Source: Flavobacteriales bacterium
GTDB lineage: Bacteria; Bacteroidota; Bacteroidia; Flavobacteriales_D; Crocinitomicaceae
Assembly (NCBI GenBank): GCA_947475095.1
Contig: CANJLG010000004.1
Span: forward strand, 1-64,000
DNA length: 64,000 bases
Direction of reading: 5' to 3'
The notes below the pieces were generated by a model. That model was not told the origin of the DNA. It saw only the letters and a program-made list of their open reading frames with translations, and searched no databases. Of the stretch, positions 18,638 to 28,399 are shown one piece after another; the stretch's first letter is position 1, and every line of letters starts with the position of its first letter. Made by a program: the position numbers and the translations under genes.

Positions 18638-19438
18638 ATGTCGGATTCCAAAAACATGTCTTTTTTACAGCACTTGGAGGAACTTCGTTGGATTTTGGTT
18701 CGAAGTGCAATAGCCATTTTATTTTTCGCCCTTATTATTTGGTATTTCCAAGAGGAAATAATGGTGAATGTTTTTTTATCAATGAAGGAGAAAGACTTCA
18801 TTACCTTTCGCTTATTTTGCGAATACTTGGGTGTTTGTATTGAAGAGATACCGGTTAAAATGCAAAGCATGACAGTTTCGGGTCAATTCACCTATGCTTT
18901 AATGATGAGTTTTTTGGGTGGATTAGTCGTATCGTTTCCCTATGTCTTTTATCAAATATGGTCTTTTGTAAAACCGGGACTTAAATTCAAGGAGAAAAAG
19001 ATGGCAAAAGGTCTTGTCTTTTATGTCAGCCTATTATTTTTCTCGGGAATTTTATTTGGTTATTTTATTGTCGCCCCATTAAGCATTCAGTTTTTTGGGT
19101 CGTATCAAATTAGCGATCAAATTGAGAATAATTTTACCATAGGTTCGTACATGAGCACAATTCTATCTACTATTTTTTATTCGGGCTTATTTTTCTTGCT
19201 ACCCATCATTAGTTATCTACTAACAAAAATTGGTTTGATTGATGTTGCTTTTTTAGTTAAATACCGAAAGCACGCCATAGTAGTAATTTTAATATTAGCT
19301 GCGATCATAACACCTCCAGATATCGCTTCTCAAATTATCGTTTCGATTCCGATTGTGGTGCTTTATGAAATAGGAATATTGGTTTCTAAAAGAGCTGAGA
19401 GACTTGCCAAGAAAGCGGCACAGACGATTCAAGAATGA
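18638..19438 (+). CDS. tatC: Twin-arginine translocase subunit TatC
   Basis: 266 residues with six hydrophobic segments and the family's N-terminal FLQHLEELRW motif (residues 9-18). It is the core receptor of the twin-arginine pathway, which exports folded proteins across the inner membrane. No tatA or tatB lies in this window. The DUF5686 gene overlaps its stop by 4 bp, so translation is probably coupled. The ATG at 18638 gives a conventional start (MSDSKNMSFLQHLEELRW). Confidence 0.95.
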   Translation: MSDSKNMSFLQHLEELRWILVRSAIAILFFALIIWYFQEEIMVNVFLSMKEKDFITFRLFCEYLGVCIEEIPVKMQSMTVSGQFTYALMMSFLGGLVVSFPYVFYQIWSFVKPGLKFKEKKMAKGLVFYVSLLFFSGILFGYFIVAPLSIQFFGSYQISDQIENNFTIGSYMSTILSTIFYSGLFFLLPIISYLLTKIGLIDVAFLVKYRKHAIVVILILAAIITPPDIASQIIVSIPIVVLYEIGILVSKRAERLAKKAAQTIQE

Positions 19439-21891
19439 GAAGCTTATTTTTCTTACTATGCTTCATCCCCGCCTTTTTTATGGCCCAAAAAACAATTGTT
19501 TCTGGCAAAGTAGTCGATGAGGCGAGCAAAGAAGGAATCGCAAATGTAAAAATTCAATTTTTCAATTCTAAAATAGCGGTGTTGAGTGATTCACTTGGCA
19601 AATTTACCTTGGAGACTTATTATGCCACAGATTCGTTACAATTTTCTTTTCCTGGTTATGCAACTGTGCGATTCAAAATTAAGATCGATCAAGCTCAGGT
19701 TTTAAATGTGAAATTAGCCCTTAAAACATCAAATTTCGACGAGATTACGGTTCGTCCACCAGATGAGTTGCCGTCAACAAGGCTTCATAAAAAAGTGATC
19801 GCAAACAAAAAAGTGAACAACAAGGAAAAGCTTGATGCATACGAATATGAGGTTTATAATAAAATTCAGTTAGACGGGAATAATCTTGGGGATAAATTTA
19901 ATCAGATTGGAGTAGTTAAGAAACTTGATTTCGTGTTGAATTATATGGATACTTCTGTTGATGGAAAAACATTTCTACCTCTCGTATTAAGTGAATCCGT
20001 CTCCGATTTTTATTTCTCTAATAACCCGAAAAATAAAAAGGAAGTTGTAAAAGCATCGAGGGTAACAGGGATAGAAAATCTAAAAATATCACAATTTCTT
20101 GGAGATATGTATTTAGAAATAAATGTATTTGATAATATTATTGATTTATTCGGCAAATCTTTTATTAGCCCAATAGCTAATTATTCGCGCTCATATTACA
20201 AGTATTTTTTAGAAGACTCAAGCTATATTGGAACGAATTGGTGTTATAAGTTACGCTTTATTCCAAAGCGTAAAGGAGATTTAGTTTTTGAGGGTGAAAT
20301 GTGGATTCATGACACCACCTATGCGGTCAAACAAATTAAAGCTACTATCGCTGGGCTCGCCAATTTGAATTACATACAGGATTTTTATTTTGAGCAAGAT
20401 TTTACTCAAATTGAAAAGGAGGTGTGGATGCTAACAAATGAAAAATTAATTGCAGATGTGCGCTTAACTCAAGATACTAAATTAATCGGTTTATATGGCC
20501 GTAGATCTAGTTCCCGTAAAAACTTTGTTGTTAATTCTAAGCGGCCACCGGATTTTTATAAATCTGACAATACCGTCGAAATACTTGATGGGGCCACCAA
20601 TAAAACAAAAGAAGAATGGCGCGAATTAAGGCATTCTGCACTTAACCTAAATGAGCATGGTATTGGTCAAATGATCGACTCTTTAAATCACGCTCCTTTA
20701 TTCGTTAAATTAAAAAAACTCACCTATTTTGCTTCAACGGGTTATTTTCCTTTGGGGAAAATTGAGTTAGGGAGTGTGTTTTCATTGATTAGTTCTAATC
20801 CTGTTGAGAATTACCGCGTTTCATTGGGACTTAGAACATCGAATGATTTTTCAAAGCGCATTGAATTAGGGGGAACATTGGGGTATGGATTTCTTGACCA
20901 ACGTTGGAAGTATAGCGCCTTATTACGTTATAATCTTAGCCCAAAAAAACGTGCTTTGTTAATTGCTTACTACAATTTTAATATTGAACAAATCGGTCAA
21001 TCACCAACTGCCGTTGCATTAGGTTCTACTTTTGCAACCGTTTTTAGTACTGCTCCATTTGACAAATTAACCTTCGTGAAAAGGGTGGGCCTTAACGTTG
21101 AAAAGGATGTTAAAAAAGACATTGTCTTTTTTACTGGGATGGAGTGGAAACAATTTAATCCATTAGGAGTAACTAGTTATTTATACTATAATCCCAGTTC
21201 ACAAATTATTGATACCATAAGCCAAATTAGAACGGCAGAAATTACGGCAAGATTTCGTTGGACGAAAGACGAAGAATTTATTAGCGGTGCTTTTGACAGA
21301 ACAAGTGTAACCTCCAGTTTTCCAATTCTTTCTGTTCAGGCCATTTTTGGACTTAAAGGCGTTCTCGGAAGCCAATATAATTATCAGAAATTTGAATTTC
21401 AACTCGAACATAATACACAGGTTGGTGTATTTGGCAGGATGAGGTATGGGGCGACAGCCGGATATATTTTTGGAAGAACGGCTTATCCATTCTTGAAAGT
21501 ACATGAAGGCAATCAGTCTTTGTGGCTGCTAACATCCACATTTAATAAATTAAATTTTGTAGAGTTTGTTTCTGACCGCTATGTTTCGGGCTTTATTGAA
21601 AACCATTGGGAGGGCTTATTTTTTGATCGGATACCTCTTGTCAGTAAGTTAAAGTTGCGATTAGTTACAACAGGTCGTATAATGTACGGTGCCGTAAGTG
21701 AGCGTCACAATCAAGTCATGCTAATGCCTTCTTTTGTAAAGAAATTTGGTAATATTCCTTATTCCGAACTATCGATAGGTATTGAAAATATTTTTAAAGT
21801 AGGCCGTGTTGATTTAGTTTGGCGTTTAACACACAACACACCCGGAATAAGTCCATTGGGTGTCCGAGCTCGTTTTTCCTTCAATTTTTAG
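19435..21891 (+). CDS. DUF5686 and carboxypeptidase-regulatory-like membrane protein
   Basis: 818 residues. A signal peptide (MRSLFFLLCFIPAFFMAQ), a carboxypeptidase-regulatory-like domain (KTIVSGKVVDEASKEGIAN, about residues 20-100), then the long DUF5686 region, which ends in strands like an outer-membrane barrel (final GVRARFSFNF). No TonB-box or plug pattern is visible, so it is not called a TonB receptor. ATGA overlap with tatC; lptB starts 12 bp after it. Confidence 0.88.
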   Translation: MRSLFFLLCFIPAFFMAQKTIVSGKVVDEASKEGIANVKIQFFNSKIAVLSDSLGKFTLETYYATDSLQFSFPGYATVRFKIKIDQAQVLNVKLALKTSNFDEITVRPPDELPSTRLHKKVIANKKVNNKEKLDAYEYEVYNKIQLDGNNLGDKFNQIGVVKKLDFVLNYMDTSVDGKTFLPLVLSESVSDFYFSNNPKNKKEVVKASRVTGIENLKISQFLGDMYLEINVFDNIIDLFGKSFISPIANYSRSYYKYFLEDSSYIGTNWCYKLRFIPKRKGDLVFEGEMWIHDTTYAVKQIKATIAGLANLNYIQDFYFEQDFTQIEKEVWMLTNEKLIADVRLTQDTKLIGLYGRRSSSRKNFVVNSKRPPDFYKSDNTVEILDGATNKTKEEWRELRHSALNLNEHGIGQMIDSLNHAPLFVKLKKLTYFASTGYFPLGKIELGSVFSLISSNPVENYRVSLGLRTSNDFSKRIELGGTLGYGFLDQRWKYSALLRYNLSPKKRALLIAYYNFNIEQIGQSPTAVALGSTFATVFSTAPFDKLTFVKRVGLNVEKDVKKDIVFFTGMEWKQFNPLGVTSYLYYNPSSQIIDTISQIRTAEITARFRWTKDEEFISGAFDRTSVTSSFPILSVQAIFGLKGVLGSQYNYQKFEFQLEHNTQVGVFGRMRYGATAGYIFGRTAYPFLKVHEGNQSLWLLTSTFNKLNFVEFVSDRYVSGFIENHWEGLFFDRIPLVSKLKLRLVTTGRIMYGAVSERHNQVMLMPSFVKKFGNIPYSELSIGIENIFKVGRVDLVWRLTHNTPGISPLGVRARFSFNF

Positions 21892-21903
21892 TACTTTAGC
21901 AGG

Positions 21904-22629
21904 GTGAAATTATTTACAACAAGTATTAAGAAATCATATAGAGGTCGCTCAGTTGTAGACGGGGTCTCTGTTGAAGTAAAACAAGGTGAAATTGTTGGTT
22001 TGTTAGGTCCAAATGGCGCTGGAAAAACAACTTCTTTCTACATGATTGTTGGATTAGTTAGACCTGATCAAGGACACGTTTTTCTTGATGAACTTGAAAT
22101 CACAAAATTACCAATGTATAAAAGGGCCCAACTCGGAATTGGTTATCTTCCACAAGAGGTTTCGGTGTTTAGAAAGTTAAGCGTAGAAGATAACATTATG
22201 GCCATTCTCGAAATGACTCCGCTAAGCTCAAGCCAAAGGAAACAAAAATTAGAAAAATTATTAGAGGAGTTTGGTCTTGTAGCTATTCGAAAAAACCTCG
22301 GTGACCGATTATCTGGAGGGGAAAAAAGAAGAACAGAAATTGCTCGTGCACTAGCCACTGACCCCAAATTTATTCTCCTTGATGAACCTTTCGCCGGGGT
22401 AGATCCTATTGCGGTTGAAGATATTCAAAGTATAATTTCCGAATTAAGAAACCGGAATATCGGCGTTTTAATTACGGATCATAATGTTCAGGAAACCTTG
22501 TCAATTACTGATCGAGCCTATTTGCTTTTTGAAGGGAAAATATTGAAATCAGGAACAGCAGAAGAACTTGCCGCTGACGAACAAGTACGGAAGGTTTATT
22601 TAGGGCAAAATTTTGTGCTGCGAAAGTGA
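21904..22629 (+). CDS. lptB: LPS export ABC transporter ATPase LptB
   Basis: 241 residues; powers transfer of lipopolysaccharide from the inner membrane through the Lpt bridge. Walker [16 protein letters not shown] (near residue 33), ABC signature [15 protein letters not shown] (near 137) and Walker [14 protein letters not shown] (near 158) are intact. The start is a GTG at 21904, 12 bp after the DUF5686 stop. A TACTTTAG box, one base off the -7 consensus, lies just before it and may give a second promoter. Convergent with the PKD protein. Confidence 0.95.
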   Translation: MKLFTTSIKKSYRGRSVVDGVSVEVKQGEIVGLLGPNGAGKTTSFYMIVGLVRPDQGHVFLDELEITKLPMYKRAQLGIGYLPQEVSVFRKLSVEDNIMAILEMTPLSSSQRKQKLEKLLEEFGLVAIRKNLGDRLSGGEKRRTEIARALATDPKFILLDEPFAGVDPIAVEDIQSIISELRNRNIGVLITDHNVQETLSITDRAYLLFEGKILKSGTAEELAADEQVRKVYLGQNFVLRK

Positions 22630-22632
22630 TAA

Positions 22633-25305
22633 TTACTTGAGAAGGTTGACAGATCCTGTTATGATTTGCCACGCGCTGGGAATGTTACAAGGTTTGTATT
22701 TTAATACGTAAGCATACACACCATCAGGACTAATTGCCCCTCGGTATTTACCGTCCCATCCCAAATCTTTGTTGTCGGTAATAAAAACGAGCTGCCCCCA
22801 ACGATTATACACACAAAACTCCCAATCGATAATTTCAAAATCGGTCACGGGTTTGAACACATCATTTTTTCCATCTTCATCTGGGATAAAAGTATTGGGA
22901 ATGTAAAGGGTAAAAGGGCTAACCTTTACAGTACAAATGGCCGAATCTTTACACCCAAAAACATTAGATACGATTTGAACGGGGTTATCTGTTCCGGCAA
23001 CAATATAATCATGTGAAAAACTGGCTTGATTAGACATAAAGCCATTGTGATCGAAGTAGTAAAGGTAATTGGAAGCCCCACTCGATTCATCTGTAAAATT
23101 AACGGTGTTATCACACACATCCACTTCGGTGGGATTAACGCTAAATCCTGCAATAGGAGATGGGTGCACGGTTACAATATCCTGTTGTAGCATATATAAG
23201 GTATCGATACAACCCTCCAAGGTAATTAAGGTTAAGCCAACACTATAGTTTCCAACCTGATAATAGACATGGCTCGGATTTAAAGCTGTAGAGGTTCCTC
23301 CATCTCCAAAATCCCAAGAATAGCTTGCATTACCGTCAACTACACTCGTATTGACAAAGCTCGCAATTGATGGAGCACATTGTAAACTATTTAAGAAAAC
23401 AAAGTTAATACTCGGCTCAAAGTAAACATAAACTTGTTGTTGAACAGAATCAATGCAATTGTCAAAACTACCATAAAGCGTTACCGGTTGAACTCCAGCA
23501 CTTAAATAGGACACATCATTTACGTCTGAACTATTCGCAAAAGAAGGAACTGCATTGGATCCAAAATCATACCAGTAAATGGCATTTGGTGGGCCGCTAA
23601 CGGTTCCGTCGAAATCATACAACCCACCATTGATACAGAGAGAATCTGAATGGGTAAAACTTAATAATAAAGGTTCATTAACGGTGATTTGAACATCACT
23701 CGTATCCGAACAATTCAAACCTGAGCTTGCAATTAATTGAACGGTATAGGTTCCAGACGTAGTATAGGAATACGAGGGTGAAAAGACACTGCTTATGTCT
23801 GTGTTTATTCCGCCAACCCCAAAATCCCATTGGTATTGAAAACTATTGGTGGAGGTATTTCCAAAGGCGATGGTCAGGCCAAGGCATTCAATATTAGGAG
23901 GAACGCTGATACTTGATGTTGCCTGCCCAAAAATATAAACAGAGTCGGTAAAACTAGTTTGACATTGACCATTATCACCAGAAATGACAATCGTGTGGTA
24001 TCCCGGTGTGGAGTATACAATTGTTGGCCCTGCCAAGCCTGATGCACTGCTTTGTGATGCACTCGCATCAAAGGTCCATGAATAAGTACCTATAGAAGGG
24101 GAACTAGATTGACCAACAAAGTTAAATTCATTCCCGTTAATGCATAAGGAGTCTTCTGCTGACCATCCGACCGAAAAAGGATTGTTTACGATGATCGAAA
24201 TATATGCGGTATCTGTGCAAGGCATTCCCGGGTTAACAATTAGTTGTGCTTGATAGGTGCCTGGGCCAGGATAGGTGTAATTTGGCTCAAATAAAGAGCT
24301 GATATCGGCATTTGTTCCAGCAACCCCAAAATCCCAAGCGTAGCTCGAACCACCATAAGAATTATTATCAAATTGTACGGTTAAACCTTGGCAGTATGAA
24401 ATAAAGGTCGGCAGTTGTTCTTGTGTGGGTAAGATCGCTTGCATGGTAATATTGCAGTTAAATACCCGGAATAAAAAGTCACGTACAGTTTGACCGATAA
24501 TAACACCATTTCTGACTTCCTGAACGCGCACACCTACTACAAATAAGCCGATCATGTTTGGATTGACATTTAATATACCACTTACGGGATCAATCGAAAC
24601 AGAAGAACCAGGGCCTAATGGAGTAGCAGCGCTATACCCTCCGGCCCAATTGACTGGCGGATAAGGTGGCGGTGGGGTTTGTGCAGGGAGAGGATTTATG
24701 GAGTTTGCGCCAGCGTTTGGGGTAACCAGTGAATACACTAATTGATCTCCATCGGGATCTGTTGCAACATGATTAAAGACCAAGTTATCATTGTTGCAAA
24801 GTAATATAGGAGGGTAGTTTACAAACCGTGGACTGCTGTTTTGATAATAATTGGAACCTGAGCCGGGTATGGTTGTGCTTAAGGTTATGCCCGTGTCATC
24901 GGGATTATTAAGGTTGGTGACATTTGGTCCGCGGCAGCAACGCTGGTAGGCTATCGTATAACCATTTGGAGATGGAGGTAGGGTAACAACGACCGTGTAG
25001 ATAGCTCTTTCAACGCAAATATTTGTTGGGGGTGTTGCGCAGGGATTATTGAAAATTACAGGTAGTACTGTGCTACCCGGAAAGGGAACATCAATGTTTT
25101 GATATAAGTTCCCCCCTAAATAAATCGCCAATTTTAACGGATTATCATATTCTGCACCTGTTGAATTGCAATCTCTATAAAGGGTTATAAAAAATCTATA
25201 TTGGTTATTCCCAAGGTAATTGTAATAAATATCACCACCAATGATATGGGAAGCAAAACTTAGTTTCGAAAACAACACAAAAAGACAAATGATAATGTAT
25301 TTCAT
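22633..25305 (-). CDS. Secreted PKD-domain protein with T9SS type B C-terminus
   Basis: 890 residues with a signal peptide (MKYIIICLFVLFSKLSFAS). It then has a HIIGGDIYYNYLG-type N-terminal domain and several PKD repeats (segments like YAWDFGVAGTNADIS and SYSWDFGDGGTSTALNP). It ends with the gliding-motility CHU_C domain (IPNTFIPDEDGKNDVFKP, YNRWGQ, DGVYAY). Such proteins are surface-exported adhesins or structural cargo. Only 3 bp separates it from lptB. Confidence 0.9.
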   Translation of the reverse strand: MKYIIICLFVLFSKLSFASHIIGGDIYYNYLGNNQYRFFITLYRDCNSTGAEYDNPLKLAIYLGGNLYQNIDVPFPGSTVLPVIFNNPCATPPTNICVERAIYTVVVTLPPSPNGYTIAYQRCCRGPNVTNLNNPDDTGITLSTTIPGSGSNYYQNSSPRFVNYPPILLCNNDNLVFNHVATDPDGDQLVYSLVTPNAGANSINPLPAQTPPPPYPPVNWAGGYSAATPLGPGSSVSIDPVSGILNVNPNMIGLFVVGVRVQEVRNGVIIGQTVRDFLFRVFNCNITMQAILPTQEQLPTFISYCQGLTVQFDNNSYGGSSYAWDFGVAGTNADISSLFEPNYTYPGPGTYQAQLIVNPGMPCTDTAYISIIVNNPFSVGWSAEDSLCINGNEFNFVGQSSSPSIGTYSWTFDASASQSSASGLAGPTIVYSTPGYHTIVISGDNGQCQTSFTDSVYIFGQATSSISVPPNIECLGLTIAFGNTSTNSFQYQWDFGVGGINTDISSVFSPSYSYTTSGTYTVQLIASSGLNCSDTSDVQITVNEPLLLSFTHSDSLCINGGLYDFDGTVSGPPNAIYWYDFGSNAVPSFANSSDVNDVSYLSAGVQPVTLYGSFDNCIDSVQQQVYVYFEPSINFVFLNSLQCAPSIASFVNTSVVDGNASYSWDFGDGGTSTALNPSHVYYQVGNYSVGLTLITLEGCIDTLYMLQQDIVTVHPSPIAGFSVNPTEVDVCDNTVNFTDESSGASNYLYYFDHNGFMSNQASFSHDYIVAGTDNPVQIVSNVFGCKDSAICTVKVSPFTLYIPNTFIPDEDGKNDVFKPVTDFEIIDWEFCVYNRWGQLVFITDNKDLGWDGKYRGAISPDGVYAYVLKYKPCNIPSAWQIITGSVNLLK

Positions 25306-25350
25306 AGGCTTAGTAGACGTAAAGTTAGTCCAAATGTTTGCTTTTAAATA

Positions 25351-26127
25351 TTATTTGCATCCATCAAAGTTATATATCGAAGAAGTGTATTTATAAGCAC
25401 CCCAATTTTCGATCGCTGAGCCATCAACACATTTTCCTGGATTACCCTTTTCGAAAGCAAGATCTTTATCATAAAAATACCGCGCTGCTAAACCATAATA
25501 ATCATGCCTGCTTGGGTGCTCAGGGTTACAAATGGCAAATATTTTTTCATTCACTTTTTGATTAACAATCATTTTTATGGCTTGTATGACATCATGGCTA
25601 TGCACCAAATTTACAGGTGAATTACCATCGTTTAGAGGGGGTGATTTTTTAATGAGGCTGTGAATGGGATGTCTTTTCGGACCAATTAAACCTCCGAGTC
25701 TAAGGATACACCAATTTGAAGTGTGTAAAATAATGTTCTCCGCAAGTGTTAAAGGATGCCCTTCTATGAGTACACTTTCCTCAGAGACCCTGCCGGTGGT
25801 ATTGGCATAAACGCCAGTCGAACTTAAAAATATAACACGAGTAGTAACAGAAAAGTTGGATAGTAGGGACGAAATTATCAATGGATAATTCGTAAAACCT
25901 GTGGGGGGTAAACCAATAATTAAAACATCGGTTTCTACTAATGGATTGATATTAACGGAAGTATCAGAAAATGTAATGCTTACTGATTTCCACTTATTAT
26001 TTTCGAAAAACAAGCGTTTTTTAGGGTCTCTAGATGATATCGCTATTGCATACCCATCTGCATATAAGGCTTCAGCAAGTTGAACCCCCAACCATCCACC
26101 TCCAATAATTGTTATTTTTTCTTTCAT
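25351..26127 (-). CDS. NAD(P)-dependent epimerase/dehydratase-like protein
   Basis: 258 residues from the ATG at 26127 (MKEKITIIGGGWLG). The Rossmann start TIIGGGWLGVQLAEAL lies at residues 5-20, and a central VIFLSSTGVYANTTGRV segment resembles the YeeZ-like extended SDR group. A TTG at 26139 is in frame but adds only four residues. The product is probably cytoplasmic. Divergent from lpdA, with the two genes only about 45 bp apart, so promoters overlap. Substrate unknown. Confidence 0.78.
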   Translation of the reverse strand: MKEKITIIGGGWLGVQLAEALYADGYAIAISSRDPKKRLFFENNKWKSVSITFSDTSVNINPLVETDVLIIGLPPTGFTNYPLIISSLLSNFSVTTRVIFLSSTGVYANTTGRVSEESVLIEGHPLTLAENIILHTSNWCILRLGGLIGPKRHPIHSLIKKSPPLNDGNSPVNLVHSHDVIQAIKMIVNQKVNEKIFAICNPEHPSRHDYYGLAARYFYDKDLAFEKGNPGKCVDGSAIENWGAYKYTSSIYNFDGCK

Positions 26128-26143
26128 TATACTTTTCAAATCT

Positions 26144-26151
26144 TACCTTTG
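26144..26151 (+). promoter_or_regulatory. Putative -7 promoter box of lpdA
   Basis: TACCTTTG is a perfect match to TAnnTTTG, 21 bp before the ATG at 26173. It argues that the upstream ATG at 26080 is not the start. No good TTG -33 match was found. Confidence 0.5.
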
Positions 26152-26172
26152 TCAGACCATAAAGATACAAAG

Positions 26173-27576
26173 ATGAGTTCTTACGACGTAATTATTATTG
26201 GTTCTGGACCTGGTGGATACGTTTCTGCCATTCGTTGCGCCCAACTTGGATTAAAAACAGCGATTATTGAAAAATATGCAACATTAGGGGGCACCTGCTT
26301 AAATGTGGGATGTATTCCTTCTAAGGCATTATTGGATTCTTCCGAACATTTTTTTAATGCCAAACACAACTTTCAAGAACATGGCATTGATCTAAAGGGT
26401 CTACAGGCAAATTTAAGCCAAATGATAAATCGAAAAAACGAAGTGGTAAGTCAAACATGCGCCGGGGTTAAGTTTCTAATGGATAAAAATAAAATCTCCG
26501 TCTATTATGGAATGGGATCTTTTGTTGATAAACAAACGGTTTCTGTTCTTGCTGAAGACGGCTCAAAAACAACGCTGACGGCTAAAAATATTGTGATTGC
26601 AACTGGTTCAAAGCCCAATTTCTTTCCGGGAATGGAGCCAGATAAAAAACGAATTATCACCTCTACTGAGGCACTTAATATGACTGAAATCCCCAAGAAA
26701 ATGCTCGTGATTGGAGCGGGTGTTATTGGTTTGGAATTAGGCTCTGTGTTTAGCAGACTTGGGAGTGAAATTGATGTAATTGAATTTGCACCGACCCTGT
26801 TACCAACAATGGACGCATCGATTGGGAAAGAATTTGGTAAAATTCTTAAAAAAGAAGGATTTAAATTTCACATGGAACACCGAGTAGAATCGGTTGTCAA
26901 TATGGGAAAAAAAGTGGTTTTGACCGCCTTAAATAAAAAAGGGGAGTCGATTAATTTCGAAGCGGACTATTGTCTAGTTGCCGTTGGTCGAAAAGCATAT
27001 ACGGAAGGCTTGCAGCTTAAAAACGCTGGTATTTCAGCGAATGAGCGTGGGCAAGTGGAAGTGAATGAGCACCTTCAAACTGCAGTGCCTACTATTTATG
27101 CTATCGGAGATGTTGTTCGAGGCGCGATGTTGGCTCATAAAGCAGAAGAAGAGGGAGTATTTGTGGCAGAGTTAATAGCGGGTCAAAAACCTCATATTAA
27201 TTATAATTTAATTCCAGGGGTTGTTTACACATGGCCAGAAATTGCTGCTGTTGGAAAAACAGAGGAGGAAATAAAAGCCATGGGTATCGAATATAAAGTA
27301 GGAAGTTTCCCCATTAAAGCTCTAGGCAGGGCTCGCGCAAGCATGGATACTGCTGGCTTTATTAAGATTATTGCGGATAAAAAAACCGATGAGGTATTGG
27401 GTGTTCATATGATTGCCCCTCGAGCAGCTGATTTAATTATGGAAGCAGTTGTCGCAATGGAATACCGAGCATCTGCTGAGGATATTGTTAGGATTTGTCA
27501 CCCTCATCCTACCTATTCTGAAGGGATGAAGGAAGCGGCAATGGCTGCTACGGATAACCGCGCCATGCATATCTAA
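26173..27576 (+). CDS. lpdA: Dihydrolipoyl dehydrogenase
   Basis: The E3 flavoprotein of the pyruvate and 2-oxoglutarate dehydrogenase complexes; reoxidises lipoamide with NAD. 467 residues. The FAD-binding motif IIGSGPGGYVSAI lies near residue 8, the redox disulfide GGTCLNVGCIPSK near 36-48, the NAD-binding VIGAGVIGLELGS near 178 and the C-terminal base motif HPHPTYSEGMKEA near 445. The start at 26173 gives the usual MSSYDVIIIGSG; an in-frame upstream extension to 26080 lacks family similarity and overlaps the divergent gene. Its stop abuts the aroE stop. Confidence 0.95.
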   Translation: MSSYDVIIIGSGPGGYVSAIRCAQLGLKTAIIEKYATLGGTCLNVGCIPSKALLDSSEHFFNAKHNFQEHGIDLKGLQANLSQMINRKNEVVSQTCAGVKFLMDKNKISVYYGMGSFVDKQTVSVLAEDGSKTTLTAKNIVIATGSKPNFFPGMEPDKKRIITSTEALNMTEIPKKMLVIGAGVIGLELGSVFSRLGSEIDVIEFAPTLLPTMDASIGKEFGKILKKEGFKFHMEHRVESVVNMGKKVVLTALNKKGESINFEADYCLVAVGRKAYTEGLQLKNAGISANERGQVEVNEHLQTAVPTIYAIGDVVRGAMLAHKAEEEGVFVAELIAGQKPHINYNLIPGVVYTWPEIAAVGKTEEEIKAMGIEYKVGSFPIKALGRARASMDTAGFIKIIADKKTDEVLGVHMIAPRAADLIMEAVVAMEYRASAEDIVRICHPHPTYSEGMKEAAMAATDNRAMHI

Positions 27577-28305
27577 TTAGGGATTCCAAAGCGCCCAACT
27601 TTTCATTGCCTGCGTTTTTAACATGCTCTCCCCATTCATTATACTAGCACCTTGTGCTTTAGCTTTTTTTAGAAATAGTGTTTCAATAGGATTGTAAATT
27701 AAATCGATGGCAAGGTGATCGTTTCCCATTGATTCATAGGGAAGATCAAGACACTCATCGAGGTGTGGGTGTGTTCCGACCGGTGTGCAGTTAATGATTA
27801 ATTTGCAAGCGTTGATCATGTGAGAATTTACCGCTGAGTAATCAAAGTGTTTAGGGATGCCACTCGCTTTTCGACTAACAAAAAGCACGTCAATACCAAT
27901 TTCTTGTAAGACAAATGCCACAGCTTTTGCTGCACCACCGGTCCCGAATATGATTGCGCGTTCATGCTGGTTCGTTAAAAAGGGCTTGATGGATTGCTGA
28001 AATCCAAACACGTCTGTGTTGTATCCAATTTTATGGTTTCCATCAAAAACGATGGTATTTACAGCACCAATTGTTCTCGCAAGTGGATCAAGTTCATCTA
28101 AATACGGAAGGACGCTTTCTTTGTATGGAATTGTAACATTAAGACCGGAAGGAGCCTGAGCAAAGACAGTTAAAATCTCTTGAATGGATGCTAGTTCAAA
28201 ATTTTTGTACCTTGCCTCAATAGCTTCGTTTTCGAACATGGTGCTAAAAAATTTAGATGAAAACGAGTGCGATAAAGATTTTCCGATTAGTCCGTAGGTT
28301 TTCAT
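27577..28305 (-). CDS. aroE: Shikimate dehydrogenase
   Basis: 242 residues from the ATG at 28305 (MKTYGLIGKSLSHSFSSKFF). Reduces 3-dehydroshikimate with NADPH in aromatic amino acid synthesis. Visible family features are the substrate-binding SLSHSFSS, the catalytic Lys in NVTIPYKE, DPLARTIGAVNTIV and the cofactor motif GTGGAAKAV near residue 122. A longer in-frame extension upstream (to 28353) is not supported by family starts. Its stop codon directly abuts that of lpdA (convergent, no spacer). Confidence 0.94.
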   Translation of the reverse strand: MKTYGLIGKSLSHSFSSKFFSTMFENEAIEARYKNFELASIQEILTVFAQAPSGLNVTIPYKESVLPYLDELDPLARTIGAVNTIVFDGNHKIGYNTDVFGFQQSIKPFLTNQHERAIIFGTGGAAKAVAFVLQEIGIDVLFVSRKASGIPKHFDYSAVNSHMINACKLIINCTPVGTHPHLDECLDLPYESMGNDHLAIDLIYNPIETLFLKKAKAQGASIMNGESMLKTQAMKSWALWNP

Positions 28306-28364
28306 GCTTGAATTTGATTTGCGAAAATACAATAAATCGCATATTGAAATCAATTATTGTTTTC

Positions 28365-28395
28365 TTGAAGCAATAAGAACATTCTTTTAACTTTG
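28365..28395 (+). promoter_or_regulatory. Promoter of rsgA, probably leaderless
   Basis: A -33 TTG at 28365-28367, 20 bp of spacer and TAACTTTG at 28388-28395 match the Bacteroidota sigma-70 consensus. The ATG follows only 5 bp later at 28400, so transcription should begin at or beside the start codon. Confidence 0.65.
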
Positions 28396-28399
28396 TATT

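Noticed and set aside
19435-21891. TonB-dependent receptor
   Set aside because: A regulatory-like N-terminus and strands are present, but there is no plug or TonB box; the layout fits DUF5686.
26080-26172. Extended N-terminus of LpdA
   Set aside because: It lies on the divergent gene and a -7 box; the family start matches the ATG at 26173.
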